Assembly (NCBI RefSeq): GCF_029867415.1
Contig: NW_026705585.1
Span: 520,070-584,069 of the forward strand
Direction: 5' to 3'
DNA from: Vicia villosa
Lineage: Eukaryota > Streptophyta > Magnoliopsida > Fabales > Fabaceae
DNA: 64,000 nt
In this document: piece by piece, positions 21,380 to 33,604 of the stretch
Layout of the letters: each line of letters starts with the position of its first letter
How positions within the stretch are numbered: position 1 is the stretch's first letter
Translations under genes and position numbers: made by a program
The notes under the pieces: generated by a model
What the model was told of the DNA's origin: nothing
Databases searched by the model: none
Seen by the model: the letters and a program-made list of their open reading frames with translations, nothing else

Positions 21380-23120
21380 ATGGCTGGCAACAACGAGAAT
21401 TTCTCTACTCTGGATGCCGCACAAATGGGGAAACACGATGTCGAACTCATCGTACCTCCCCCAAACAACAACATGTCTCAGTCTCGCGATGGCCTCACGA
21501 CTTCTCCTTCTTCGGAGGATGCCCGTAACAATACCAAATTCCATTATGGAGATACCAGTGGAAAGGGTCATCAAGAAAATCTTCTTGAAGACGCTCTTCT
21601 GGTCACGGAGCCACCTCAGGTTGATCCCACCATGGCTGCCACCTTCGCAGCCCTGAACCAGACCAACACCTTGATCCGTCAGTAAAAAGATTGGATTAGG
21701 GCATTGGAGCAGAAATACTGTGCCAAGACTCCTCCTCGTAGACAACCTCATCCCGAGCAGGATCCGTCGGTGTCCAAGAAATGTCAGCATACCCCTTCTC
21801 GAAGAGATCATCCTTCTTCTATTCCCAAGAAGAGAAAATAATATCACCTCTCTCATCGGCGCACACCATCACCACGATCAAAGGGACAATCACAATCACC
21901 TTCCCCTAAGCCTGCAAATCATCATCGGTGTCATAGGCGGAGTTACAGTCCTTCACCATCCCCCATCTGTAGTGACGAAGAAAAAGAGCGTCGAGACCCC
22001 TATCTCGAGCAATACTAGAAACTCCTCTGCCCGTCGGGTTAGAGAAACCTCCCCCATTGGGCATATATGATGGAACATTAGATCCTAATGAGCATATAGA
22101 AAACATCGATGCTCTCCTCGACTACAAGGGGGTCCCAAGTGCGATAAAGTGTCAATTATTTCTGACAACCCTGCGCAAGGGCGCAATGACCTGGTATAAA
22201 AGCCTTATGGACGAGTCCATTACATCCTGGAAGGGTCTCGGCTAACTCTTTTCAAGGCATTTCACGACTTCTCGCAGACATCCCAAGTCGGAAGCCTCCC
22301 TGGAGGTCATCATCCAGGGGAAAGACGAGTCGCTCAGAGCTAATATCGAAAGATTTAACAAGGAGGATGTACAAGTATCTACCATGGCCGACATGAAAAA
22401 GTATCTCTTGGAACGAGGCCTCCGACCTCGTTCCGATTTCTCCAAGGTTGTGGGCATAGAAACGCCTGCCACTTTGGACGCTTTCTTCCTCAAAGCACAA
22501 ACGTATATCCAGTACGAGGAAAAGGAAGCCGCCCACGCGGCTCGGGATTCCATGCACCAGGAAAATACCAAGAGTGCTCGACATGAATAAGGTTCTCACA
22601 AGGGAACGAATAAAAATAAAGAAGACAAGAGCCGAGACCCTAGAGATTACAAGGGACCAGCCGGGAAATTCCGGAAATATACTCCTCTGAATGCATCTCG
22701 GGAACGTATCCTGAACGAATGCGCTAATACTGAATTCCAGACGGGCAAGGCACGTTTTCCAAAGTCAATGCCTGCTCGGTCAAACTTGGATAAGTCAAAG
22801 TATTGCCATTTCCACAAAGGCCATGAGCATAACACCGAGGGCTGTATCCACTTGAAGGACGCAATCGAAATACTTATCAGAGAGGGGCACTTCAAGAAAT
22901 ATGCGAAGAAGCAAGAGGCAGTCCAAGAGGCGAAGATAGTGGCAGAAGAAAAACCATCTGCCGATGACACAACTGCGCTACAGGTTGCTATGAGCATTAC
23001 CCGGCCGGAAGATTTCTACATGCCAGATTGGGCCTCAAATTCCATGTTCTTATCCTCCCATAGCCCTTGGGAATCATTTCCTTTCGCAATGGTCATATCT
23101 GGAGTAGGATTTAACAAGGT
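21380..23120 (+). pseudogene. gypsy gag pseudogene
   Basis: ATG at 21380 opens 101 codons (MAGNNENFSTLDAAQ...) ending at a TAA at 21683. Coding continues in shifting frames. The retrotransposon gag domain lies at 22057-22590 (YDGTLDPNEHIENI, KCQLFLTTLRKGAMTWY, GLRPRSDFSKVV). A zinc-binding stretch near 22795 (KYCHFHKGHEHNTEGC) is typical of Tat gag. The middle part (21690-22050) is Arg/Ser/Pro-rich. At least four frame breaks or stops are present. Confidence 0.8.
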
Positions 23121-25612
23121 CATGGTAGCCTCGGTAAAATGTAAGTTCGAGGAGCTCATACTGGCCAGCTCGGGCAAGACCGCTACGCTCGACCTCCCCA
23201 GAGGGAATTCCGCACCCATTGCATTTTATAAGGAAGAGCTCCCCGGTGGTGCTCCCAACGCCACTATCCCATTACTCATCCGCGCCCGGATGGCCAACTT
23301 TGATGTCCGTCGCGTCTTGGTCGATCAGGAAAGTTTTGTCGACATCATGTACTCCCAGTTGTTCTCCACTCTACAATTGGATGAGAGTAACCTCACCCCA
23401 TATGTAGGATCAGACTTGCAGGGGTTCAACGACACTGTTACTAAACCATGGGGTTTCGTAGAGCTGATAATATCATTTGGAGCAGCAGAAACGACCAGAG
23501 CCATCAAGGTTCAGTTCTTGGTCATTGACTGTCCGTCCATATATCAATGTATCTTCGGACGACCCACCTTGGCTGAATTAATAGTCGTGCCTTCGATCGT
23601 CCATCTAAAGATGAAATATTATACTGCCAAAGGACAAGTAGCCACCCTGCATGGAGACATTGAGGGAGCTCAAAGGTGTTTTGAGGCATCCGCCAAAGGC
23701 CTAAATTCCATAAAAGTTACTCCTCGATTGGAGGCAAAACTACCACTGCCCGTCAGTTCCGAGATATCTAAACCGCTGTCGCGCATAAATACTGTCGATC
23801 TGGAAAAACGTTTTGGCAGGGAAGCCGAGGGGAGAATGGAGGCAAAGAAATATTCGCGAATAAAGTCGAGGACATTATGCGCCCTATCCCAGATGAAGAC
23901 TTTGAGCTTGTACCACTCGGAGAAGACCCAACCAAAGGGGTCAAGATCAGAGCCAGGCTACGCGACCTGGCCAGAAAACAGCTAAAGGCGTGCCTACGAG
24001 AGAATGCCGATTTGTTCTCCTGGAGTGCTGCAGAGATTCCCGGTCTCGACCTGGAGATCGCTTGCCACCACTTGACAATTGATCCAACGTGCAAAGCCGT
24101 TGCCCAAAGAAGGAGGAAGCAGTCCCCGAAGAAAACGACAACGATTGAATTAGCTGTTAAAGTCCTCCTAGAGGCAAATTTCATTTCGGAAGCCAAGTAT
24201 AACACTTGGTTGTCCAATGTTGTACTTGTCAAAAAGAATAATGAAAAATGACGCACGTGTACTGATTATACCGATCTCAATAGGGCTTGCCCTAAAGACG
24301 CATATCCATTACCGAATATAGATAAACTAGTAGATAATTCCGCCGGTTTTAAATTACTATCGTTTATGGATGCCTATTCGGGATACAATCAAATACCTAT
24401 GGCCAAAGTCGACAAAGAATACACAACATTCATGATTGAATTGGGCAACTATTACTACAATGTAATGCCATTCGGTTTGAAGAATGCTGAGGCAACTTAC
24501 CAACGAATGATGAATAAAGTATTCCGAGGAGAAATCGGAGACATGCTCGAAGTATACATGGACGACATGATCATCAATTCCCAAGAGGAAACTGATCATG
24601 CATTCTACCTTAAAAAATTCTTCGAACAGGCCAGAAAATGCAAAATGCGATTTAATCCCGATATGTGCACGTTCGGGGTCCGAGCAAGAAAATTCCTCGG
24701 TTTCTATTTAACAGAACGAGGAATTGAGGCCAATCCGGAAAAATGTAGGGCTTTTTCCGAATTCCCTACTCCAAACTCAAGGAAATCCATCCAATCTTTA
24801 AACGGGATGCTCACGTCGTTATCCCATTTTGTTGCCAAATCTGCCCAACATGCTCTTCCTTTATTTAAACTTTTGCGAAAGGAGGCTACGTTCGAATGGA
24901 AAGCTGAGTGCGAACAAGCCCTCATCCACCTCAAACGAGCCATGTCACAACCACGTGTCCTATCCAGGCCGAATATCATGGAAATCTTATACTTGTATCT
25001 GGCCGTTGCATCATAAGCCGTTAGTGATGGCCTTATCAGAGAAACCCCAGAGGAGCAGAAGCCTATATACTTCACAAGCAAGGCGTTTCAAGGCCCAGAG
25101 CTCAGATACCAATAGATAAAGAAGGTCGTACTATCCCTGATCAACGCAGCAAGAAGGCTCATACATTATTTTCTGACACATACCATAATAGTACGGACCG
25201 AACAACCCATTAAGCAATTGCTCGAACGACCATATATGGCCGGTCGAATGCTTCGTTGGTTACTCGAGCTATCTGAATTCGACATAAGATACGAGGATAG
25301 AAAAGCATTGAAGGCAGAAGCCCTGGCATACTTTGCAGCTGAGATGACTTTCACTGAGCCATCTGTCAATGATGCCCGAAAATGGGTCATCTATGTGGAC
25401 GGGGCTTCTAGTTCAACTGGTAGCGCGGCGCAAGCATAATCCTGGAGAACGGAGAACGAAAATTAATAGAGGTGTCTCTTTTCCTATCATTCCCTACCTC
25501 AAACAATCAAGCAGAATACGAGGCTCTCCTCACAGGATTACGATTGGCCAAGGACATCGCGGCCGAGGAGATCGAAATATTCACAGACTCTCAACTCGTC
25601 GCATCACAAGTG
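23121..25612 (+). pseudogene. gypsy pol pseudogene (PR, RT, partial RNase H)
   Basis: The aspartic protease region reads RRVLVDQESFVDIMY near 23310-23350. The Gly expected after the catalytic Asp is replaced by Glu, so the active site is damaged. The RT frame is broken by TGA at 24249 just before TDYTDLNRACPKDAYPLP. The RT core follows (SFMDAYSGYNQIPM, VMPFGLKNAEATYQRMM) with catalytic VYMDDMI near 24553-24573. RT connection and RNase H then follow with stops at 25014 and 25114; KWVIYVDGASSSTGSAA starts the second RNase H module, lost after TDSQLVASQ at 25612. Confidence 0.85.
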
Positions 25613-26039
25613 CCTATATATATAAATAAAATATGACACACCTAGGCATAATATCTCTTTTTTTTTGGTTGAGTTGAAAGTTTAGTCATGAAATGTATTA
25701 TTTGTAGTAGTGTACGAAGAATTTCCACCAAGATATATTGAAATGAATGACTTGCATGCTTATATATAGACTTGAGAAAAGTAGGATTGCTAGACACACC
25801 GTCTGACGGTTTTTTGCTATATATGTTATAGGTCCATCATAAGAAAAATAATTTAGTTAGTGGGCGATCAAAATTTTGATATCATGTTGTAAATGGTCTC
25901 AAAATGATCAATACGTAAATGACCCAAATAAATTATGTCACTACATTAATTCTTAACATCAACATGATGATCAACATTACAATAACATTATAACAACAAC
26001 ACAATGACCAATATTACAATAAAATTACATTAGTTTACT
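25613..26039. other. Intergenic, no gene
   Basis: AT-rich DNA following the truncated gypsy element. Short ATTACAATAA-type repeats occur near 25975-26025. Nothing coding was recognised. Confidence 0.4.
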
Positions 26040-26560
26040 AAGGTTTTTTTATTAACAAGATGATCAAAACCCACAAGAAAATCATAAAATAAACTAAAAA
26101 TTTAATTTCATTCATTAGATTATCATTAACCTTATTAACTATATCAACCTTCTTATTTAAATTATTAACCTTCTTCCATAGTGAATTAATGACTTCCTTT
26201 GAACGATTTGCCATATGTTCATCATATTAGACAAAAAGGCACATCGTTTCCTTCCTTGAATTTGAACAATACAAAAAAGAAAAATACTAAGTATTACCAT
26301 GATAGTTCCTTCCTTGAATTTGAACAATACAAAAAAGAAAAATACTAAGTATTACCATGATAGTTAGGGATGAAGAAGGAGAAGATAATACATAAAAATC
26401 AGGGATATACAAGTATCTTGTATAATCCACATTCATAAAATCTCTGGTCGAAATTCTCATATGTCCATGCAAGTGGACAATCCAGCCCACAAAAACATTT
26501 GGATGAGTGATGTTGAAGAAGACACAATGAAGAAAGGAGAAAATGCACAACTTTTTGAAG
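26040..26560 (-). pseudogene. Second GRF zinc-finger protein relic
   Basis: On the minus strand, CGLDCPLAWTYENFDQRFYE (about 26505-26410) matches the first cysteines and central part of a GRF-type zinc finger. Further along (about 26230-26060) comes a coiled-coil segment, SLWKKVNNLNKKVDIVNKVN, then a hydrophobic tail FLVYFMIFLWVLIILL that would span a membrane. Finger, coiled coil and C-terminal anchor are the usual layout of this plant family. A 58-bp tandem duplication between them (not a multiple of three) breaks the frame. Confidence 0.6.
26248..26363. repeat. Tandem duplication, 58-bp unit x2
   Basis: TTCCTTCCTTGAATTTGAAC starts at 26248 and at 26306. The two units look identical, so the duplication is recent. 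It lies inside the GRF relic. Confidence 0.85.
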
Positions 26561-27480
26561 TTTGTAGGTCAAGGTTGAAAATGTGATGAAGAAGAGAAAA
26601 CATCAAGCTTATATTATGTTTAATTAGTTTTAGTTTAATATAATCAATACCCTAATAAGATAAGTGACACGGAAAATTCAATAATTAAAATGATACATTA
26701 TATGTCATCCATAAGTGTCATATATTAAAAAATATTTTACAACAACACATTTTTTAACTAGAAATAGAGAAGGGGGCCAAAATGCTTAAAAACAAAATAG
26801 GGGAAAAACAAAATAGGGGGAATAATATATAGATCAAAACTATAATTTAGCCAAATTATTTTAAATATTTTAATTGATTGCAATTAAATATTTATTTTAA
26901 TTTATTTTTTATTTATTTTTTCTTAAATTATTTTAACTTAAGCATATTTATGAATACACTTTTTCTCATACTATACTATTAAATAATAATCTTATATTTT
27001 AAAGAAAAAATTCATAATATTTTTTCATCTCTAAAATAATTTTAAAAAAATATATTATCAATCATATTTTATTTTTTCTTCAAAAAGATTTTTGAAATAG
27101 ATTTATAAAATATAAACCAATGAGTTTTAGCTTCAAAATATTAGTGTCGGCCACGGCTCCGATGCTACTAGTGTCAATTTACGTCGCATAGACAGACTAA
27201 CTAATTTTTAATTTTTATTTTTAATTTTTTAAATGGCTTTAATCATAGTGTCCACTTTAACGTACACTAAAAAAAAGCTAATAAAAATTTAAAAAATCTT
27301 TTAGGGTCACAAATGGGAGAATCATATGATTTTTATATTTATTTATTAAAATTTTAGAGACGAGCTTAGTTGATGCTAAACCATTTTATATGGCGCAACT
27401 TTTCACAAATTCGCCCAAATAATTCATTTTCCACTATTTCTAATATTACTAATAAAAATTAAAAAAAAACAAAAGTGTTC
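26561..27480. other. AT-rich intergenic DNA
   Basis: No gene. A somewhat GC-richer patch at 27145-27200 (GTGTCGGCCACGGCTCCGATG) could be part of a DNA transposon end, but no terminal pair was identified. Confidence 0.35.
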
Positions 27481-27486
27481 GCTTCT

Positions 27487-27621
<135 letters not shown>

Positions 27622-27945
27622 CATTAAACCTTCATCACTGAAACCTTTGTCCATACTCTCACTCACCAGAAACGTTTTTTTTATCATCTTTCCTTTATTT
27701 TCTTTCATTTTTCCCCTATTTCCTTTTTCATTTTTCATTTATCTTTCCTCTATTTTCTTTCATTCTTCCCTATTTTCTTTTTCACTTTTCATTTCTCTCT
27801 CACTTTTTTCCTCTCCTATCATATTTTTTCACTCTTCCCTTTTCTTTTTTCACTTTTCGTTTTCCTATCTCCCGAACTAGCTTATCCTCTCTCACGATTC
27901 AAGCTTAAATTCATAGCTCCTTCTCTTTCTTTCTATTTACCATCA

Positions 27946-28200
27946 ATGTCTCCTAATAATTTTTTTCATCCAAAATCTTTGTCCATTCAATTGAATCTAA
28001 TAAACCACTTACTCATTGTTCTTCAAAGAAACCATTTTCATTTCCATCTAATGGAACCTTCATCGGTCTGGTCCAAAATCAATCAAACACTCATCCGAAT
28101 TAAATCAAGCCCTCATTCTAACCCAGAGTTAATCGAAAAATCCATTTCCATTTCGAGCCCTTTCCATGAAGTTCAAGGGTTTCTTATTCATCGAAGGTAA
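27946..28200 (+). CDS. Possible first exon of an unknown or decayed gene
   Basis: An 84-codon frame from ATG 27946 after about 300 bp of pyrimidine-rich, 5'-UTR-like DNA. It is Ser/His/Ile-rich (MSPNNFFHPKSLSIQ...) and has no known domain. A good splice donor (GAAG/GTAACA) sits at 28197, suggesting an exon 1 that reads into an intron. No convincing next exon was found in the following 1.2 kb. It may be a gene fragment with its promoter, or chance. Confidence 0.25.
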   Translation: MSPNNFFHPKSLSIQLNLINHLLIVLQRNHFHFHLMEPSSVWSKINQTLIRIKSSPHSNPELIEKSISISSPFHEVQGFLIHRR

Positions 28201-29454
28201 CACCTCTATTTTTTTATTTTCTAATTATGTCAAAATCTAGTTTATGTGATTTTGCTATGTTTGTGTGTGGTTTTGGTTCATGTGCTTTGCAAGTTTAGTT
28301 TAATTATTTGCAAGGAACTGATTACTCAGTTTGGTGCAATTGTCGCATAAGCCTAGAGAGCAATAATCCACTGGAAAAGAAATTAATTAATTATAAGTAG
28401 TCAATAGTACACAATTATCTCTTCTGATTTCTTTAAATTTAATGCCATTTTCCTATAGGAGCAATAATCCACCGCAAATTTCAACTCTAACTCACCTTAC
28501 TTTTGAGATTCATTCACTTCCTTTTAAACACGGTGAATAGGAGGATACATCGAGCTTATTTAATATTTGATTATTTTAGTTTAATATATTTAATATTAAA
28601 ATAATAAAAAATGACATGAAAAATTCAATAATCCAACTAGTACATTACACATCATCCATTAAATGTCACATATTAAAAACTATTTCACATCATAATTCTT
28701 TTTACTTAAAATAGAGAAGAAATGATCAAAGCTATTTAAAAATAAAATAAATGGACAACTTTCATAAATAGGTCATAACAGGGGACCAAATCTCTAATTA
28801 AATCAAATTAATTTGAAACTTATAATTGATTGCAATGAAATATTTATTTTAACTTATTTTTTCTTCATTTTATCTTAACTTATTTTCACTTAAGAATATT
28901 AAGAATACACTTTTTTTTTCATGCCAAACTGTCAAATAACAATTTCATTTTAAAAATAATAATAATAAAAAATTAATAATATTCTTACTTTTATCTCTAA
29001 AACAATTTTCAAAAATATGATTAACAATCATATTTTATTTTATATTTTCTTCAAAATATTTTTTGGAATTGATTTATAAATTATATTTTAAAATTAAAAA
29101 TAAAAACTCATTCACACAGACTCTAAGTTAACTTTTTTTTTTTTTAGAGACTAAAGATGTCTTTCTTATAGATTTAAAATATATTGGTTTTTTTTTTCTA
29201 TTTTTAAATATAAATTTTATGAGAAATTCCTATCTCAGAATAAATTTTTTTAAATTAAAAGATTAATTTTATATTTATTATTCATTATTAACATTATAGT
29301 ATAATAAAAATTACATAATTTTTAAAAAAATATCTAAAAAATAATGTTATAAAAAGATACTATTTAAAATAGATTTTTATTTTAATGACTTTTTAAGATA
29401 GGTTTCTAAAACACCTTTTATAAAAAGATACTATTTAAAGTAGCTTTTTATTTA
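28201..29454. other. AT-rich intergenic DNA
   Basis: No gene, RNA or clear repeat is supported. Two nearly identical short stretches (TATAAAAAGATACTATTTAAA at about 29350 and 29418) suggest decayed duplications. Confidence 0.4.
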
Positions 29455-30470
29455 TTTATTTTGATAGAAAACAATTTCATTTATTAGATGATAAAGAGAG
29501 AGTATAAACATAGAGAAAATAAAAGTTAGGACATTTCCCATCCACACATTAACAACAACACTAATAATTAAGACTAATAAATTATGAACATCAAAAAATT
29601 TTGAGAGGTTAGAAATCAAAAGGAAGGTACCAATCCAAAACTTGAATCCAATCAACCAAGCAAAGTTCTTCCACAAGAGGCAATTGAGTTATGGGATCTC
29701 AATCTTTAAGTCTATCCAATTACGAACCATATCTTTAGCTTTGACACTAGCTTTATCACGCTCAGATCGATTATTCAGATTCACAATATTGATTAATCTC
29801 ACAGCTTGTGGATGAAACAATTGTTGACTGAAAAGAGGATTTTGATTTGCCACATCCTTAATAAGATTCTTTCTCAAAAACACATTTCCTTAATCCAAAC
29901 TTCTTTGAGGCATTTCATCAAATACCTTGAGCACAAACTTAAAACAACTTAAGCCTAATAACAACACACCCAACAAAATAAACCAAGCAAGAACAAATAG
30001 AACCCACAACAAAACAAGCACAATAAAATAAACTATTACATGAACACACACACATACACACATAAACTTTGGGCTTCCTTATCTTCCGGTGGGGGTCGTT
30101 TTCTATGTCGATACCACCACTCTGGGCCATCGGTTGGTGGAGGTGATTTTGGGGTTACAAGCGATTAATGGTTGATGGCAGAGAGGAGGAGGAGCTTGAT
30201 GGAGGTTGGAGGAAGAAACATGTATGGATCTAACATGGATGAGGGTTTCAAATGAATGAAAAGAAAGGAGGGGAAAATTACAGTGGGGGGTGAACCTCCA
30301 TTTAAGAGGAGATGTCTATTATAATGGTGGTGAATAGCTCCGATGAGGAAGGAAGAGCCCCCACAAGAGGAGAGGTGACACTCATCAAAAGGGGGAACCC
30401 TACTTTTAGAGAGAAGGGAGAGTTTCTCTCTCTAAATATTTTATCTTTTGTTTATTGAACTAAGTAACTT
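29455..30470 (-). mobile_element. LINE-like relic, minus strand (tentative)
   Basis: Read on the minus strand it begins in pyrimidine-rich DNA (CTCTCCCTTCTCTCTAAAAG), reaches a short frame MAQSGGIDIENDPHRKIRKP near 30130, and ends in ATAAATGAAATTGTTTTCTA followed by AATAAATAAATAAAAAG. Such ends are typical of plant LINEs. There is no RT sequence, so it would be a deletion derivative. The frames at 29452-29676 and 29689-29883 lie inside it and are not recognised. Confidence 0.35.
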
Positions 30471-30689
30471 TTTATTTAAATATTGAATTGTAGAGAAAAG
30501 ATGAAGCAGACAACAATATTGGAGTGAAGCTATTCAAAATGAAAACTACAAAACTGCCTCCATGTATATAGAGTTGCCCAGTGAAAAGATAACGAAAACG
30601 ACAAATGTTAAAAATGGCTATACCGGAAACGATATATGGCACCTGAAAAGCTAAGAATGATATGATTTTCTCTCAATTTTTTTTAGACA
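30471..30689. other. AT-rich spacer
   Basis: Nothing recognised between the LINE-like relic and the CCGGTT-rich element. Confidence 0.4.
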
Positions 30690-31530
30690 TTTTAAAAAAT
30701 TGGTCTGAACCGACCGGTTCAATCGGTTGGACCGTGAACCGGAGGTGAATTCGGTTGGGTCAACCTTCCAAAACCGTTAGTGGGTCAAATCGGAGTAGAA
30801 TCGGAAAAACTGGAATGAACCGTCCAAAGCCGTTCGAACTATAGAACTAGAGTCGGTTTTGTAAAACTGTCCGATTCAAAAAAATGCATTAAATTGACAT
30901 TTTTTTTTATTGTTTAAAAAAGTTTAATATATAAATATCAAAACTTAATATACATTCTCCAATCACAAAAAATAATTTCTTGTTTTTATTATAAAAATGC
31001 AAATTTTAATTTTTGTCATTCCGCTGTAGTTTTTCTTTTCAACCTTTCATCATATATTTGTTATAGTTTAACTTAAATTTGTTTTTTGTTCTTTAATTAA
31101 ATTTGTACTTTATAGTTTATCTTTTGTATTGTATCTTCTAATTTAGGTATTCTTAATTATTTGAAATTTATTTTAATTATTAAGTTCTATTATTTTATTT
31201 TTGGTTTGAATTAGTTTAACTTATTTTATTGTAATTCTTTAATTTGTTCAAACTATTCTTAAATGAAGGTTGAAATGAAGTGTACAACTATGTTGTGTTA
31301 TTATATATACTATCGATATTGTTGTATCAAGTTTGTAATTGATTTTTGTAATATTTATATTATTAAGGTGTGAGTATATGATTATGTGTGACATGTCTAT
31401 CAAAAATTAGTTTCATATTATTAGATTATTTAATAAATGATTCGACCAGAAATTTAACCGATTGAATTAATCAAACATTGAACCGAAAATTTTACTGGTT
31501 CAATCTCTAGTCCGATTTTTTAAAAATTGA
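30690..31530. mobile_element. hAT-like non-autonomous element (tentative)
   Basis: Left edge TTAAAAAATTGGTCTGAACC leads into a block of CCGGTTCAATCGGTTGGACC repeats. The right edge carries the inverted counterpart, GGTTCAATCTCTAGTCCGAT then TTTTTTAAAAATT. The inverted arms are imperfect and the roughly 650-bp centre is AT-rich and non-coding. CGGTTCAACCGG-type ends of this kind are common in plant hAT-derived elements. Target duplications were not resolved. Confidence 0.45.
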
Positions 31531-32569
31531 CTAAAATACCATAGAAAATTATGTATAATGCGGTGATGAGATATATACTATATTAATGTAACTAATTTTA
31601 GCATAGCTTAAAGACTCTTGTAAGCTGGTTTTTCCTGTATCTTTCAGAATCAGATTAGTTGTTTTTATCTGATTTTGGAAATAAAAATTTATTTTCATTC
31701 CAAAAAATAATAACTTTTTAAAGATTCTTAAACAAAAATAAGTGATACATAACATAACCACCACTTTTTAAATATGGCATAACAAACAAGTTTTAGAATG
31801 TCAGCTGCTAGTTGTATAAGAATGTCAAATACAGTGGCGAGAGACGACATCCTATTTATGCATCTCTATAAGATTATGTTAACCACAAATTTATTATTAT
31901 ATAAAAATTTACTATATTATTTTTTAAAAATATTTATAAAAAAATCAAAAAAGAAAGTAACAATAATTACAAAATGAAAAAAAAGGAAAGATAAATGGCA
32001 CGTGTAAGTTTCAGATTGAGTAATCCTAATTTTTTTGTTGGACTAAAAGTAATCCTAATCCTATATTAATATAAACCATTAAAAGCGGTTAAGCTGTCGT
32101 TTAGCTATAAGTTGGTGAATAATCACTATTAGAAACACAATAAGTGACTACTTACTTTAAAAACTCTTTCTCTATTAAAAAAAAACTCTCCCCTAGTTAT
32201 TATTCATAACTTTTGTAGAAAAAAAGTTAACTCATTTTTACTATTTATTTTCAAAAGATAATATATTTCTAAAAATATTTTGCAATAAAATCCGTAAAAA
32301 TTTATTGCAGAAAATAAATATATAAAATGAAAAACTAAATAGTTAATATTATTATAAAATAAATAAATATACATATAACTTTATTAAAAGTGACAAAAAT
32401 GATTAGTTACCCTACAAAACAATTATACAATAAAACAAAAGACATGATACTTTTTCCTATTTGAGAACAAAAAGATCACATTATATAAACATTATATAAA
32501 CATGAGAAAATGTGTACCAAACTAAGATATTAAGTGACTGGTTAAAAATTTGAGAGTAGTATAGAACTA
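31531..32569. other. Intergenic, upstream of the AHP gene
   Basis: AT-rich DNA with no supported gene. The promoter of the AHP gene should lie in the last few hundred bases; a TATATAAAC-like stretch at about 32482-32500 is a candidate core promoter. No other feature was seen. Confidence 0.4.
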
Positions 32570-33604
32570 ATGGATGGAATGGCGGTTCAGCTTCAGCAGC
32601 AACTTTTTGATTATACTGCTTCTCTATTCAACGAGGTAATTAATTTAATTTAATTTAATTTAATTATAAGTATAATGAATTAACCACATTACATTATATT
32701 TGAAAGGCTAATAATTAAGCTATGGTTTTTTTCAAAGGGGTTTTTGGATGATCAATTTAATCAGCTTGAACAACTTCAAGATGAAACAAACCCAGATTTT
32801 GTTGTTGAAGTTGTTACCCTATTTTTTGATGATGCAGAGAGACTTCTTAATGAACTCACAAAATCACTGTAAGAATCTCATAATTTTATTTTATGTTTAT
32901 TGTTTTAAATTAACTTAACATTTTCAATATTTTGATGCATCTTAAAAAGAGGTCAAGAAAACATTGATTTTAGGAGGTTGGATGCTTATGTTCATCAATT
33001 AAAGGGTAGCAGCTCCAGGTGATAGTTTTTTAATTATAATTACTCTATCAATTAATTGAATTAACCTCAATTACTATATAACAAAATTATGATTATTATT
33101 ATTATTGCGAAAAATGCAGCATTGGCGCACAAACAATTGATAAAGCCTGCATTTCTTTCCGCAACTTTTGCACAGAGAAAAATGTTGAAGGGTAATCATC
33201 TTTACAATTCTATATCAAAATTCTTACATATATATCCATTTAATGGATATGATATATATGAATTTTTTTTCAAAATATATATTATATTTTCTTCTGTGCT
33301 GATATTATAAGAAAAAATGTTGGTATATATTAGGTGTTTGAAAAGCTTGCAACAAGTAAAACATGAGTATTCCTTGGTGAAAACCAAACTTGAGACTCTT
33401 TTCAAGGTAAGAAGATGAAAATCCTAATCATAAGTACTAGTAGTTTTTAAAAACAGCTTATTATAACTTTGAAAACGGTTTAATTTTTGTTATAGAAATA
33501 ATAGTAACTTATATGTCAACGTTAATCCAATCTGTGTGAATGTCTGATTGTAGATGGAGCAGGAGCTTTTGGCTTCACGTTTATCAGATCTCAAAGTAGA
33601 GTGA
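32570..33604 (+). CDS. AHP: Histidine-containing phosphotransfer protein (AHP type)
   Basis: Six exons: 32570-32635, 32738-32868, 32950-33018, 33120-33191, 33334-33406 and 33554-33604. They encode 153 residues, the usual size for plant AHPs (about 150). The HPt signature VHQLKGSSSSIG carries the phospho-accepting His at about residue 81. Other family landmarks are GFLDDQFNQLEQLQDE, NPDFVVEVVTLFFDD, SFRNFC and CLKSLQQVKHEY. By family knowledge such proteins shuttle phosphate from cytokinin receptor histidine kinases to nuclear response regulators. ATG at 32570 is chosen because the frame opens there; a second Met lies four codons in. All splice phases agree. The exon 3 acceptor (CTTAAAAAG) lacks a pyrimidine tract. 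No sign of decay. Confidence 0.93.

Larger units (their letters stand above)
21063..25612 (+). mobile_element. Tat-type Ty3/gypsy retrotransposon, 5' half
   Basis: Remains of a gypsy element: LTR end with a duplicated GTTAGCCAT segment, primer-binding site at 21267, gag with a CCHC-like motif, protease, reverse transcriptase and the start of RNase H. It stops abruptly at about 25612 inside RNase H. Integrase and 3' LTR are absent here. A similar integrase end and an antisense ORF occur at 48045-50988 in the same orientation. Many stops, several of the form CAA/CAG to TAA/TAG or TGG to TGA, fit decay by cytosine deamination. Confidence 0.85.

Noticed and set aside
21371..21856. 161-codon minus-strand ORF opposite the gypsy gag
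   Set aside because: It is the reverse strand of the GC-rich gag coding region; composition is Arg-rich with no motif. The Tat antisense ORF would lie after pol, not opposite gag.
32950..32951. Alternative acceptor one dinucleotide later for AHP exon 3
   Set aside because: Using the next AG shifts the frame and meets a stop within a few codons, while the chosen site restores the HPt motif in frame.
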